In this document: positions 36,166 to 44,226 of the stretch, piece after piece
Numbering within the stretch: position 1 is the first letter of the stretch
Layout: each line of letters starts with the position of its first letter
NCBI RefSeq assembly: GCF_036002945.1
Contig: NZ_CP108529.1
Location: 372,001-436,000, forward strand
Source: Streptomyces sp. NBC_01224
GTDB lineage: Bacteria; Actinomycetota; Actinomycetes; Streptomycetales; Streptomycetaceae
Direction: 5' to 3'
Length of the DNA: 64,000 nt
The notes under the pieces: model-generated
What the model was told of the DNA's origin: nothing
The model's database searches: none
Seen by the model: the letters and a program-made list of their open reading frames with translations, nothing else
Position numbers and translations under genes: made by a program

Positions 36166-37560
36166 TCAGCTGTCGAAGCCGAGACCGAAGCGGTCCAGGG
36201 CCTTGAGCCAGAGGTTGCGCCGGCCGGCGTTCTCGTCCGCGCGAGCGAGGGACCACTTGGTGATGCCGATTCCCAGGGAGCGGACCGGCTCCGGCGGGAA
36301 GGGCAGGGGCTTGCTCCGGACCATCTCCAGCGCGGTGCGCCGGGTGCGGTCGCCTGCGAGCAGGTCGAGCATGACCTCTGCGCCGAAGCGCGTGGCCCCG
36401 ACGCCGAGTCCGGTGTAGCCGGCGGCGTAAGCGACCTTCCCGCGGTGACTCGTGTCGAAGAACACGCAGAAGCGGGTGCTGGTGTCGATGGCGCCGCCCC
36501 ACGCGTGCGTGAAGCGGACGCCTTCCAGTTGCGGGAAGGTCCGGAAGAAGTGCTGGGCGAGGGTGGCAAAGGTCTCCGGCCGCTGGTCGCGCTCGGCGCT
36601 GACACGGCCTCGGTAGCGGTGGACGGCGTCGTACCCGCCCCACAGGACGCGGTTGTCCGCGGACAGGCGTACGTAGTGGAACTGATTGGCACTGTCCGCG
36701 AATCCCTGTCGGTTGCGCCAGCCGACGGAAGCCAGCTGGGCGTCGGTCAGTGGTTGTGTCATCAGGGCGTAGTCGTACACGGGCACGGTGTAAGGGCGGT
36801 GGCGGCGGACCAGGGAGGGGTAGGCGTTGGTGGCGAGCGCCACGCGCGCGGCGTCGATGCGGCCGTAGGGGGTGCGGACGGCGATTCCGGAGCCGGCCTC
36901 GGTGAGCTCCGTCGCGGGAGTGTGCTCATGGATGCGCACTCCGAGGTTCAGACACGCCTGCTTCAGGCCCCAGGCCAGCCTGGCCGGGTTGACCATGGCG
37001 ACGTCGTCCTTGTTCCAGAGGCCGCCGAGGAAAGTCGGTGAGTCGATCTCGGCCCGTACGGCGTCGGCGTCGAGGAGGACCGGGCTGCCGCCGTACCGGG
37101 TGGCGTTCTCGGCCTCCTCCGTCAGGCCCGCGGCCTGATAGGGCTCGGTGGCCACGACGAGAGAGCCGGTGCGTTCCCAGGCGCAGTCGATCCCGTGCCG
37201 TTCGATCGTGTCCTCGATGGCCTGGAGGTTCTCGCGGCCCAACTGCTCCAGCAGACCGATCTCGTTCGGCCAGCGCTGCAGTCCGTTGTTGAGGCCGTGG
37301 GTGAGGCTGGCTTCGCAGAATCCGCCGTTGCGGCCCGAAGCCGCTCCACCCACCTCCTGCGCCTCGATCAGCACCACGTCGGCGGACGGGTCGCGTTCCT
37401 TGGCGATCAGTGCGGTCCACAGTCCGCTGTATCCGCCGCCGACCACGAGCAGGTCGCAGCGGGTGGCCCCGACGAGAGCGCCGGCTGCGTGGGGCCGGTC
37501 GGGGTCGTCAAGCCAGAAGGGGATCGGTTCGGCGTCCCGGAGCGAGATGAGGGGGTCCAT
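36166..37560 (-). CDS. FAD-dependent amine/amino-acid oxidoreductase (DadA/PuuB-like)
   Basis: ATG 37560, after GAAGGAG, gives 464 residues, as in gamma-glutamylputrescine oxidase-like DAO-family flavoproteins. The FAD dinucleotide-binding motif is CDLLVVGGGYSGLWTALIA, followed by VVLIEAQEVGGAASGRNGGF. WNKDDVAMVNPARLAWGLKQ, the substrate-site VYDYALMTQPL and the closing flavin motif AAGYTGLGVGATRFGAEV agree. It oxidises a secondary or primary amine using O2. The substrate is not defined by the sequence. It is followed on the same strand by the carboxylesterase. Confidence 0.9.
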   Translation of the reverse strand: MDPLISLRDAEPIPFWLDDPDRPHAAGALVGATRCDLLVVGGGYSGLWTALIAKERDPSADVVLIEAQEVGGAASGRNGGFCEASLTHGLNNGLQRWPNEIGLLEQLGRENLQAIEDTIERHGIDCAWERTGSLVVATEPYQAAGLTEEAENATRYGGSPVLLDADAVRAEIDSPTFLGGLWNKDDVAMVNPARLAWGLKQACLNLGVRIHEHTPATELTEAGSGIAVRTPYGRIDAARVALATNAYPSLVRRHRPYTVPVYDYALMTQPLTDAQLASVGWRNRQGFADSANQFHYVRLSADNRVLWGGYDAVHRYRGRVSAERDQRPETFATLAQHFFRTFPQLEGVRFTHAWGGAIDTSTRFCVFFDTSHRGKVAYAAGYTGLGVGATRFGAEVMLDLLAGDRTRRTALEMVRSKPLPFPPEPVRSLGIGITKWSLARADENAGRRNLWLKALDRFGLGFDS

Positions 37561-37655
37561 GAGGCGGCTCCTTCGGAATAGGGAGGAACGTGCCTCCGAA
37601 GTGCCGCCATCAGACCGCTTGGAGGTCATAACGTCAACGGTGTTGTCATAAGCGC

Positions 37656-38030
37656 TCAGCCGACCCCGGGCTCATCGCCCGCGGCCCCCTCGGTCACGGC
37701 CCCGTCGGCCAGGTCGATCCGGTCCAGCATCTCGTCCGCGATCCGCGACGCACCGGGCTCACACCGCCGCGCCAGCTCACGGAAGAGCTCCTCGGCGCGC
37801 GCAGCCGGCCAGTCCTCGGGCAAGTGCTCGGCGGGCAGATAGGGGGCGTCGCGCACAAGTTCCAGCCAGTCGGTGTGCAACAGGAGCTGCAGCGCCATGT
37901 CGTCCGCGGCTCCGCCCGGCGGAACGGAGCCGCCCCACCGATCGATGAAGGACCGGTAGCCGGTGGCGATCGCGTCCACGTCGAAGGCGGCGTGCAACAG
38001 TGACCCGGCCTCGGTCGGCGGCGCGGCCTC
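37656..38030 (-). pseudogene. paaX: C-terminal relic of a PaaX-family repressor
   Basis: The complement encodes AAFDVDAIATGYRSFIDRWG, LQLLLHTDWLELVRDAPYLP, AEHLPEDWPAARAEELFREL and ARRCEPGASRIADEMLDRID. This is the C-terminal domain of PaaX-type regulators of phenylacetyl-CoA-like catabolism. The winged helix and middle domain are gone: at about 38030 the sequence changes directly into the plus-strand amidohydrolase. Its partner gene on the other side is also 5'-truncated, so one deletion removed both starts and the shared promoter. Confidence 0.75.
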
Positions 38031-38033
38031 GCC

Positions 38034-38741
38034 ATGGAAGGCCCTGATGTGATCCCCGAGCCCGAACTCCGCCGCCGGCGGGGCGACGTCGACTCGGCGC
38101 GGGGCGGGGAGATCGCCGAATCGGCCCGGGAGCACCCGGACGTGATCATCCCGTTCGCGGGGGTCGATCCGTACAAGGGCAGGGCCGCCGTGCGCCAGAT
38201 CCGCCGGCTGGTCGCCGAGTACGGGGTCCGGGGATTCAAGTTCCACCCCAACATCCAGGCGTTCCACCCCAATGACCGCATGGCGTACCCGCTGTACGAG
38301 GCCATAGAGGAGGCCGGCGCGATCGCCGTCTTCCACACCGGGCAGACCGGCATCGGTGCGGGGGCGCCCGGAGGCGGCGGCATCCGGCTGAAGTACTCGA
38401 ACCCGCTGGACGTCGACGACGTCGCCACCGACTTCCCCGGGATGCGGATCATCCTCGCCCACCCGTCCTTCCCCTGGCAGGACGAGGCTCTCGCCGTGGC
38501 CACGCACAAGCCGGAGGTGTACATCGATCTGTCGGGCTGGCCGCCGAAGTACTTCCCGCCACAGCTCGTGCGTTACGCCAACAGCCTGCTGCAGGACAAG
38601 GTGCTGTTCGGGTCCGACTACCCGCTGCTCGCCCCCGACCGCTGGCTCGCCGACTTCGCGAAGCTGCCGGTCAAGGACGAGGTGCGTCCGAAGATCCTCA
38701 AGGAGAACGCGGCCCGGCTGCTCGGCCTGACGGAGGAGTGA
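38034..38741 (+). CDS. Amidohydrolase-family protein, N-terminally truncated (4-hydroxyphenyl-beta-ketoacyl-CoA hydrolase-like)
   Basis: The open frame gives at most 235 residues, of which those from ESAREHPDVIIPFAGVDPYK onward match PaaX-linked amidohydrolases. FKFHPNIQAFHPNDRM, AVFHTGQTGIGAGAPGGGG, IILAHPSFPWQDEALAVATH and FGSDYPLLAPDRW supply the later metal and catalytic residues (His, His, Asp). The family is ~285-300 residues and starts with an HxH motif in its first ten residues; that part is missing, so the metal site is incomplete. ATG 38034 has no ribosome-binding site. I judge it non-functional or barely expressed. The ligase gene follows after three bases. Confidence 0.7.
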   Translation: MEGPDVIPEPELRRRRGDVDSARGGEIAESAREHPDVIIPFAGVDPYKGRAAVRQIRRLVAEYGVRGFKFHPNIQAFHPNDRMAYPLYEAIEEAGAIAVFHTGQTGIGAGAPGGGGIRLKYSNPLDVDDVATDFPGMRIILAHPSFPWQDEALAVATHKPEVYIDLSGWPPKYFPPQLVRYANSLLQDKVLFGSDYPLLAPDRWLADFAKLPVKDEVRPKILKENAARLLGLTEE

Positions 38742-38744
38742 GCC

Positions 38745-40265
38745 ATGCGCAACCAGGGGATTGGTTCCTGGACCGCCCGGCGCAATCGCAAGACGCCACG
38801 CCGCCCCGCCCTCGTCCACGAGGGTCGCGGCCTCACCTACGGGGAGTTGCACGACCGCTGCACACGGCTGGCCCATGCCCTGCGTGACGCAGGGGTCGAG
38901 CGCGGGGACCGGGTGGCCTTCCTCGGCCCGAACCATCCGGCCTTCCTGGAGGCCCTCTTCGCGGCGGGGCAGCTCGGGGCGGTCTTCGTACCCCTGAACT
39001 CCCGTCTCACCGTGCCCGAACTGGTGCACCAGATCACCGACTCCGGCAGCCGCGTCCTGGTCCACGCCCACCGGCCGGCCGCCGACATGGCGGAACTCGC
39101 GGACCGGGCCGGTCTCGCGACGCTGATCGCTGTGACGGCAGGTCCGGGACTCGCCTACGAGGAGACGATCGCCGCCGCCTCGGCGGAGGAGATCGATGAA
39201 GAGGTGGGGCACGAGGAGCCCTGCCTGATCATGTACACCTCGGGCACCACGGGCAGGGCGAAGGGCGCCGTCCTGACCCATGGCAACATCATCTGGAACA
39301 GCGTCAACGTCCTCGTCGACACCGACCTGTCCGGCGAGGACGTCGCGCTCGTCAGCGCGCCCCTCTTCCACACGGCGGCCCTCAACATGACTGCCCTGCC
39401 CACCCTGCTCAAGGGCGGCACGGTCCTGCTGGAGTCGTCCTTCGATCCCGACCGCACGCTTGAGCTGGTGGAACAGCACCGTGTCAGCTGTCTGTTCGGG
39501 GTTCCGACCATGTACGACGCGATGGCCTCGGCGCCGGACTGGGGCACCGCCGACCTGTCGAGCCTGCGGACCCTCCTCTGCGGCGGGGCACCCGTCCCCG
39601 CCCGCACCGCGCGCGCCTATCTGGAGCGCGGACTGGCGTTCGTCCAGGGGTACGGGATGACAGAGACCTCGCCCGGGGCGCTCGTCCTGGACCGCGCCGA
39701 CTCCCTCGACCGCGTCGGCTCGGCCGGGGTACCGCACTTCTTCACGGATGTCCGCGTCCGGAACGCGGCGGGCGAGGACACGGCACCGGGCGAGAAGGGC
39801 GAGGTCGTCGTCTCGGGCCCGAACGTCACGCCCGGCTACTGGAATCTTCCGGAGGAGAGCCGCGCGGCCTTCACCGAGGACGGCTGGTTCCGTTCCGGCG
39901 ACGTGGCGCTGGTCGACGCAGACGGCTATGTGCATCTGGTCGACCGCCTCAAGGACATGATCATCTCGGGTGGAGAGAACATCTACCCCGCCGAGGCCGA
40001 GGACGCGCTCCTCGAACATCCGGACGTCATCGAATGCGCGGTCTTCGGCGTGCCCGACTCCAAGTGGGGCGAGGTCGGCCGGGCCGTGGTCGTCCTCTCT
40101 CCGGGCTCCGCCACGACGGAGGCTCAACTCCTCGCCCATCTGAACGGCCGACTGGCCCGCTACAAGATTCCCCGGACCTTTCGCCTCCTGCGCGGCACGA
40201 TGCTGCCGCGCAACGCCACCGGAAAGCTGCTCAAGGGCGTCATCCGGTCCGAATTCGGCGACTGA
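38745..40265 (+). CDS. Acyl-CoA ligase (AMP-forming)
   Basis: The product is 506 residues starting three bases after the amidohydrolase stop. Motifs in order: LIMYTSGTTGRAKGAVLTHG, SAPLFHTAALNM, VQGYGMTETSPGAL, GWFRSGDVALVDADGYVHLV, DRLKDMIISGGENIYPAEAE and the catalytic Lys in PRNATGKLLKG. Together with the upstream amidohydrolase and downstream MaoC hydratase it resembles the PaaX-linked route for aromatic or phenylpropanoid-type acids. The gene is intact, but its promoter region appears to have been lost in the deletion upstream, so expression now depends on other sequence. Confidence 0.92.
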   Translation: MRNQGIGSWTARRNRKTPRRPALVHEGRGLTYGELHDRCTRLAHALRDAGVERGDRVAFLGPNHPAFLEALFAAGQLGAVFVPLNSRLTVPELVHQITDSGSRVLVHAHRPAADMAELADRAGLATLIAVTAGPGLAYEETIAAASAEEIDEEVGHEEPCLIMYTSGTTGRAKGAVLTHGNIIWNSVNVLVDTDLSGEDVALVSAPLFHTAALNMTALPTLLKGGTVLLESSFDPDRTLELVEQHRVSCLFGVPTMYDAMASAPDWGTADLSSLRTLLCGGAPVPARTARAYLERGLAFVQGYGMTETSPGALVLDRADSLDRVGSAGVPHFFTDVRVRNAAGEDTAPGEKGEVVVSGPNVTPGYWNLPEESRAAFTEDGWFRSGDVALVDADGYVHLVDRLKDMIISGGENIYPAEAEDALLEHPDVIECAVFGVPDSKWGEVGRAVVVLSPGSATTEAQLLAHLNGRLARYKIPRTFRLLRGTMLPRNATGKLLKGVIRSEFGD

Positions 40266-40310
40266 CCGCCTCTCATCAACAGAATCCCTCTCAGCACCCG
40301 GGAGTACCGC

Positions 40311-40766
40311 ATGCCCCTCACCGTCAACGGAATCGACGAGATCAAGGCCCAGGCCGGAGCCGATCTCGGCCACAGCGGCTGGCTGGAGATCCTCCAGCCG
40401 CGCGTGGACACCTTCGCCGACGCCACCGGCGACCACCAGTGGATCCACACCGATGCCGAGCGCGCCAAAGCCGGCCCCTTCGGCGGGACCATCGCCCACG
40501 GTTACCTCACCCTCTCCCTCCTGATCCCCCTGTGGAGCGAACTGCTGCGGGTCGAGGGCGTCTCGATGGCTGTCAACTACGGTCTGAACAAGGTCCGTTT
40601 TCCCTCTCCGGTGCGGGTCGGCGCGAAGGTCCGCGCCCACGGCCGGGTCGTGTCCGTGGAAGAGATCCAGGTCGGGGTCGCGGTCGTCGTCGACCTGACC
40701 GTGGAGATCGACGGTTCGGCGAAGCCCGCCTGTGTCGCCCAGGCGGTGTGCAGGTTCTACGCCTGA
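40311..40766 (+). CDS. MaoC-family enoyl-CoA hydratase
   Basis: The product is 151 residues, the normal single hot-dog size. The hydratase-2 active site is DATGDHQWIHTD, with Asp41 and His46. GPFGGTIAHGYLTLSLLIPL forms the central helix, followed by VNYGLNKVRFPSPVRVG. It hydrates trans-2-enoyl-CoA (R-specific). It follows the ligase by 45 bases and precedes a strong hairpin, so it ends the transcription unit. Confidence 0.92.
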   Translation: MPLTVNGIDEIKAQAGADLGHSGWLEILQPRVDTFADATGDHQWIHTDAERAKAGPFGGTIAHGYLTLSLLIPLWSELLRVEGVSMAVNYGLNKVRFPSPVRVGAKVRAHGRVVSVEEIQVGVAVVVDLTVEIDGSAKPACVAQAVCRFYA

Positions 40767-41401
40767 GTCGTACGACGAGCCCGAGGGGCGCCCACCGAAG
40801 CCGCCGCCCTCGGGCTCACCCCCCTCACCGTCGCTCTCCGGCAGCCACGCCGCCGCATAGAGCATGAGCTCAGGGGCGAAGGAGCAGCCGCTGTCCCGCA
40901 CACGGCGCCCTGCGGCCGCCTGGCCCCGCCACTCCTCGGAAACCGTTCCTGGGCAGTGAGCAGGAGTGAGTCCTGGCTCACCGGTACACCCCGAACGGTG
41001 TTGGGCGCACTGGTCCTCCGCCTTCTCGTCCTGGGCGGCGACGCATATCACGTATGCGGTCCGTCCCAGGTGGGCGGAATCCCTACGACCCGGCCATGTG
41101 GGTGTGGCCAGAGGCGACGGAGAGGCCCCGAACCATCACTCCGGTGATACGGCGGCCCCGACTGCTGACGCCACACCCGGCGTCCCAGATCGCTTCACAC
41201 ACGTTACGCACACCCCGCCAGGCACACCCACAGACCGGAACACCGTTCACTCAATCGTTTCCATGTTCGCCAAAACAAGGTACCGGACCAGCAGTTGTGA
41301 ACCTCACTGGGCAGTCTTACGACAACAGCGTTGACATGTAAATGAGCACCTCGGTTGCATGACCGTTCGACACATCCCTCCCTCTCGCCTTGGAGCACCT
41401 C
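40767..41401. other. Intergenic region between MaoC and YtcJ-like genes
   Basis: The 635 bases hold the MaoC terminator at the start and presumably the amidohydrolase promoter at the end. A TTGACA at 41332-41337, with TTGCAT 18 bases further on, is a candidate promoter about 40 bases before the ATG. On the minus strand near 40850-41050 a protein-like frame (GCSFAPELMLYAAAWLPES) has no start I trust. Confidence 0.4.
40777..40817 (+). terminator. Terminator hairpin after the MaoC gene
   Basis: GAGCCCGAGGG (40777-40787) and CCCTCGGGCTC (40807-40817) form a perfect 11-bp stem with a 19-base loop, ten bases past the MaoC stop. It should end the amidohydrolase-ligase-MaoC transcript. Confidence 0.75.
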
Positions 41402-43036
41402 ATGGCCAAGCCCGATCTGATCTTCACCCGTGGCCCCATCCACACCGGCGATCCCGCGCGCACCCGGGCAAGCAGCCTGGCCGTCACCGGGGAGCGCATC
41501 ACCGCCGTCGGCCATGACGAGGTGCGCGAACTGATCGGCCCGGACACCGAAGTCATCGATCTCCAGGGCAAGTTGCTGCTCCCCGGATTCCAGGACTCCC
41601 ACATCCACGCCGTGTTCGGCGGAATGGAACTGGCCGAGTGTGATCTGACCGGCACCGTGGGCGTCGAGGACTACCTCACCCGCATACGCTCCTACGCCGA
41701 CGCGCACCCGGACCGCTCGTGGATCACGGGCGGCGGCTGGTCCTTGGAGAGCTTCGACGGCGGACTGCCCACCCGACAGCTCCTCGACTCGGTGATCCCG
41801 GACCGCCCGGTCCTTCTGGCCAACCGCGACCACCACGGCGCCTGGGCCAACACCCGGGCGCTCGAACTGGCCGGCCTCACCCGGGAATCCGTCGATCCCT
41901 TCGACGGCCGGATCGAGCGTGAGCCGGACGGCACCCCGAGCGGCATGCTGCAGGAGGGCGCCACCGCCCTGGTCTCCCGGATCGTGCCGCCCAGCACACC
42001 GGCGGACCGCCTCGGCGGTCTGCTGCGGGCCCAGAAGCTGCTGCACTCCCTCGGAATCACCGGCTGGCAGGACGCCCTGCTGGGCGTGTTCGGCGGCAAT
42101 CCGGACCCGTCCGACGCCTATCTGGCGGCCGCCCGTGAAGGCACGCTCACCGCCCGGGTGACAGGGGCCCTGTGGTGGGACCGCGAGCGGGGGGCTGAGC
42201 AGATCGCCGAACTGCTGTCCCAGCGAGAGCAGTTGAGCCACGGACGGTTCCGGGCCCGTGCGGTGAAGATCATGCAGGACGGCATCGCCGAGAACTTCAC
42301 GGCGGCCATGACCAGCCCTTACCTCGACGGCTGCGGCTGCGCCACCGCCAACTCGGGTCTGAGCTTCGTCGACCCCGTCGCCCTGCGTTCGTACGTCACC
42401 GAGCTCGACGCCCACGACTTCCAGGTTCACTTCCACGCGCTCGGCGACCGGGGGGTGCGGGAGGCCCTGGACGCGGTCGAGGCAGCCGTCGAGGCCCATG
42501 GGCGGCGTGGCAACCGCCACCATCTCGCCCACCTCCAGGTGGTCCACCCCGACGATCTGGATCGCTTCGCACGGCTCGGCGCCATCGCCAACATCCAGCC
42601 GCTCTGGGCCGCACACGAACCCCAGATGGACGAGCTGACCATTCCCTTCCTCGGACCCGAACGGGCCTCCTGGCAGTACCCGTTCGGCTCCCTCCTGCGC
42701 GCTGGAGCCACCCTGGCCGCAGGCAGCGACTGGCCCGTCAGCAGCCCCGATCCGATCGCCGGAATCCATGTCGCGGTGAACCGGATGGAACCCGAGGCCA
42801 CTGACGGGCGGGTCTTCCTGCCGGAGCAGCGCCTCGACCTCGCCACCGCGGTCGCCGCCTACACCGCCGGCTCGGCACATGTGAACGGGCTCGACGACAC
42901 CGGCAGTCTGCTCCCTGGCCACTTGGCCGACCTGGTGGTGCTGGACCGGGACATCTTCACGCTGCCTCCGGAGGAGATCGCCGAGGCCCAGGTCCTGCGC
43001 ACCTACGTAGGCGGCACGCTGGTGCACTCCGCCTGA
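41402..43036 (+). CDS. YtcJ-like metal-dependent amidohydrolase
   Basis: ATG 41402 lies six bases after GGAG and gives 544 residues, typical of the YtcJ/NfdA-like amidohydrolase-3 family. The N-terminal metal motif is PGFQDSHIHAVFGG with His67 and His69. LANRDHHGAWANTRAL, KIMQDGIAENFTAAM, VHFHALGDRGVREALDAVE, HHLAHLQVVHPDD and the Asp in AAGSDWPVSSPDP complete the site. Members hydrolyse N-substituted formamides and other amides. It faces the convergent LacI gene, beyond which lies the ABC importer. Uptake and hydrolysis of one compound is a reasonable inference. Confidence 0.9.
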   Translation: MAKPDLIFTRGPIHTGDPARTRASSLAVTGERITAVGHDEVRELIGPDTEVIDLQGKLLLPGFQDSHIHAVFGGMELAECDLTGTVGVEDYLTRIRSYADAHPDRSWITGGGWSLESFDGGLPTRQLLDSVIPDRPVLLANRDHHGAWANTRALELAGLTRESVDPFDGRIEREPDGTPSGMLQEGATALVSRIVPPSTPADRLGGLLRAQKLLHSLGITGWQDALLGVFGGNPDPSDAYLAAAREGTLTARVTGALWWDRERGAEQIAELLSQREQLSHGRFRARAVKIMQDGIAENFTAAMTSPYLDGCGCATANSGLSFVDPVALRSYVTELDAHDFQVHFHALGDRGVREALDAVEAAVEAHGRRGNRHHLAHLQVVHPDDLDRFARLGAIANIQPLWAAHEPQMDELTIPFLGPERASWQYPFGSLLRAGATLAAGSDWPVSSPDPIAGIHVAVNRMEPEATDGRVFLPEQRLDLATAVAAYTAGSAHVNGLDDTGSLLPGHLADLVVLDRDIFTLPPEEIAEAQVLRTYVGGTLVHSA

Positions 43037-43040
43037 GGAC

Positions 43041-44090
43041 CTAAGACGGCCGCCGCGAGGACTCCCGGACCAGCAGGCGCGTCGGCACGAGCACGCCCGA
43101 GGGCCCTTCGTCGCCGTTCTCCAGGGCGGCGACGAGGAGTTCGATCCCGGCCTCGGCAACCTCCCGGGGCTGAAGGCTCAGCGTCGAGATCGGAGGTTCG
43201 GTGTGCTCGGCCGTACCGTCCTCGCTCACGCACACCACGAGAAGGTCGCCGGGTACGTCGTAGCCGTGGCGGCGTGCCGCCTCCAGGACGAGCGGCGGGC
43301 TCAGCTCCGCCACCACGAAGAGGGCGTCGGGCCGCTCGGCAGCCGTCAGCGCGCTGTCCACCGCCCGGACCACCGGGCCGTTGCCGGCGTCGGCGGCGAA
43401 GGTCACCCGGGCCGTGTGGCCGCGTGCGGCACACCAGCCCCGGTAGGCAGCCAGAACCCCCCGGTGGAAGCGGGTGGTGCTGTCGGGCAGCACGAGCGCC
43501 GTCCGCCGTGCGCCCTGCGATCCCAGATGCTCCAGGGTTGTGCGGACCGCCTCCTCGGCATCGACGTCCACCCAGTGCGCTCCAGGTCTGCCGTCCACCG
43601 ATCCGTCGCTGAAGACGGGGATACGGGCGGCAAGCAGATCCTCCACCACCCGGTCGTCGGCAACCGGATCGGCAACTATCACCGCTTCGAGCGGCAGGTC
43701 GGCCCACTCGCTGTGCAGCGATCCCGCGGGCAGCATCACCAGGGCGTACCCGCGTTTGAGCGCCGAAGCCGCCGTGGCGCTGGTCAGCTGGGCGAAGTAC
43801 GGCGACTCCAGATACGTCCACGGGGTCCCTGCGAACTCCCCCACGACGTAACCGATCAGCCGGGCCCGCCCCGCACGCAACTGCCGGGCGGTGGCGTTGG
43901 GCCGGTATCCCATCCTGCGCGCAGTCTCCCTGGCCTTCTCCCGCACTGCCGGCGAGAGCCTTCCCGTGCCATTGAGGGCCGCCGAGACGGTGGTCTTGGA
44001 GAGGCCCGCCTCGCGGGCGACATCGACGAGACGGACGCGGGGCGGGGCAGTCCGCAAAGTGTGCGCGCCGCGTTGGGGAGCTGAGGTCAT
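43041..44090 (-). CDS. LacI-family transcriptional repressor
   Basis: From ATG 44090 the product is 349 residues. The LacI helix-turn-helix and hinge are RLVDVAREAGLSKTTVSAAL, NGTGRLSPAVREKARETARR and MGYRPNATARQLRAGR. The periplasmic-binding-like effector domain follows (LIGYVVGEFAGTPW, VVEDLLAARIPVFSDGSVDG). It ends five bases from the convergent amidohydrolase stop and is divergent from the ABC operon. The intervening sequence has a 16-bp perfect palindrome inside the ABC promoter, the expected repressor site. Ligand unknown, likely the imported substrate. Confidence 0.9.
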   Translation of the reverse strand: MTSAPQRGAHTLRTAPPRVRLVDVAREAGLSKTTVSAALNGTGRLSPAVREKARETARRMGYRPNATARQLRAGRARLIGYVVGEFAGTPWTYLESPYFAQLTSATAASALKRGYALVMLPAGSLHSEWADLPLEAVIVADPVADDRVVEDLLAARIPVFSDGSVDGRPGAHWVDVDAEEAVRTTLEHLGSQGARRTALVLPDSTTRFHRGVLAAYRGWCAARGHTARVTFAADAGNGPVVRAVDSALTAAERPDALFVVAELSPPLVLEAARRHGYDVPGDLLVVCVSEDGTAEHTEPPISTLSLQPREVAEAGIELLVAALENGDEGPSGVLVPTRLLVRESSRRPS

Positions 44091-44142
44091 GCACTGATGC
44101 TGCCACCCTCGCGACCTCAGCAAAACCGTTCCCGCAAAGTCT

Positions 44143-44170
44143 TGCGCGGGAACGTTCCCGCATCAATACT
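44143..44170 (+). promoter_or_regulatory. Promoter of the ABC importer operon with LacI operator in the spacer
   Basis: A perfect 16-bp palindrome GCGGGAACGTTCCCGC at 44146-44161 has the CG-centred form of LacI operators. A second inverted half, GTTCCCGC at 44128-44135, lies upstream. A candidate -35 TTGCGC (44142-44147) and -10 AATACT (44165-44170) are 17 bases apart with the palindrome between them. Repressor binding would block the importer promoter and could also control the divergent lacI gene. Confidence 0.75.
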
Positions 44171-44226
44171 CGCTCCATCCCCCAGCGCCCGTCACTACAC
44201 CCGTAAAGGGGTGGGTCTCCTTGCGC

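Noticed and set aside
37656-41051. A 1131-codon open frame on the minus strand covering the ligase and MaoC genes
   Set aside because: Only its last ~125 codons (PaaX C-terminus) look like a protein. The rest lies opposite intact plus-strand genes with clear motifs and is a high-GC antisense artefact.
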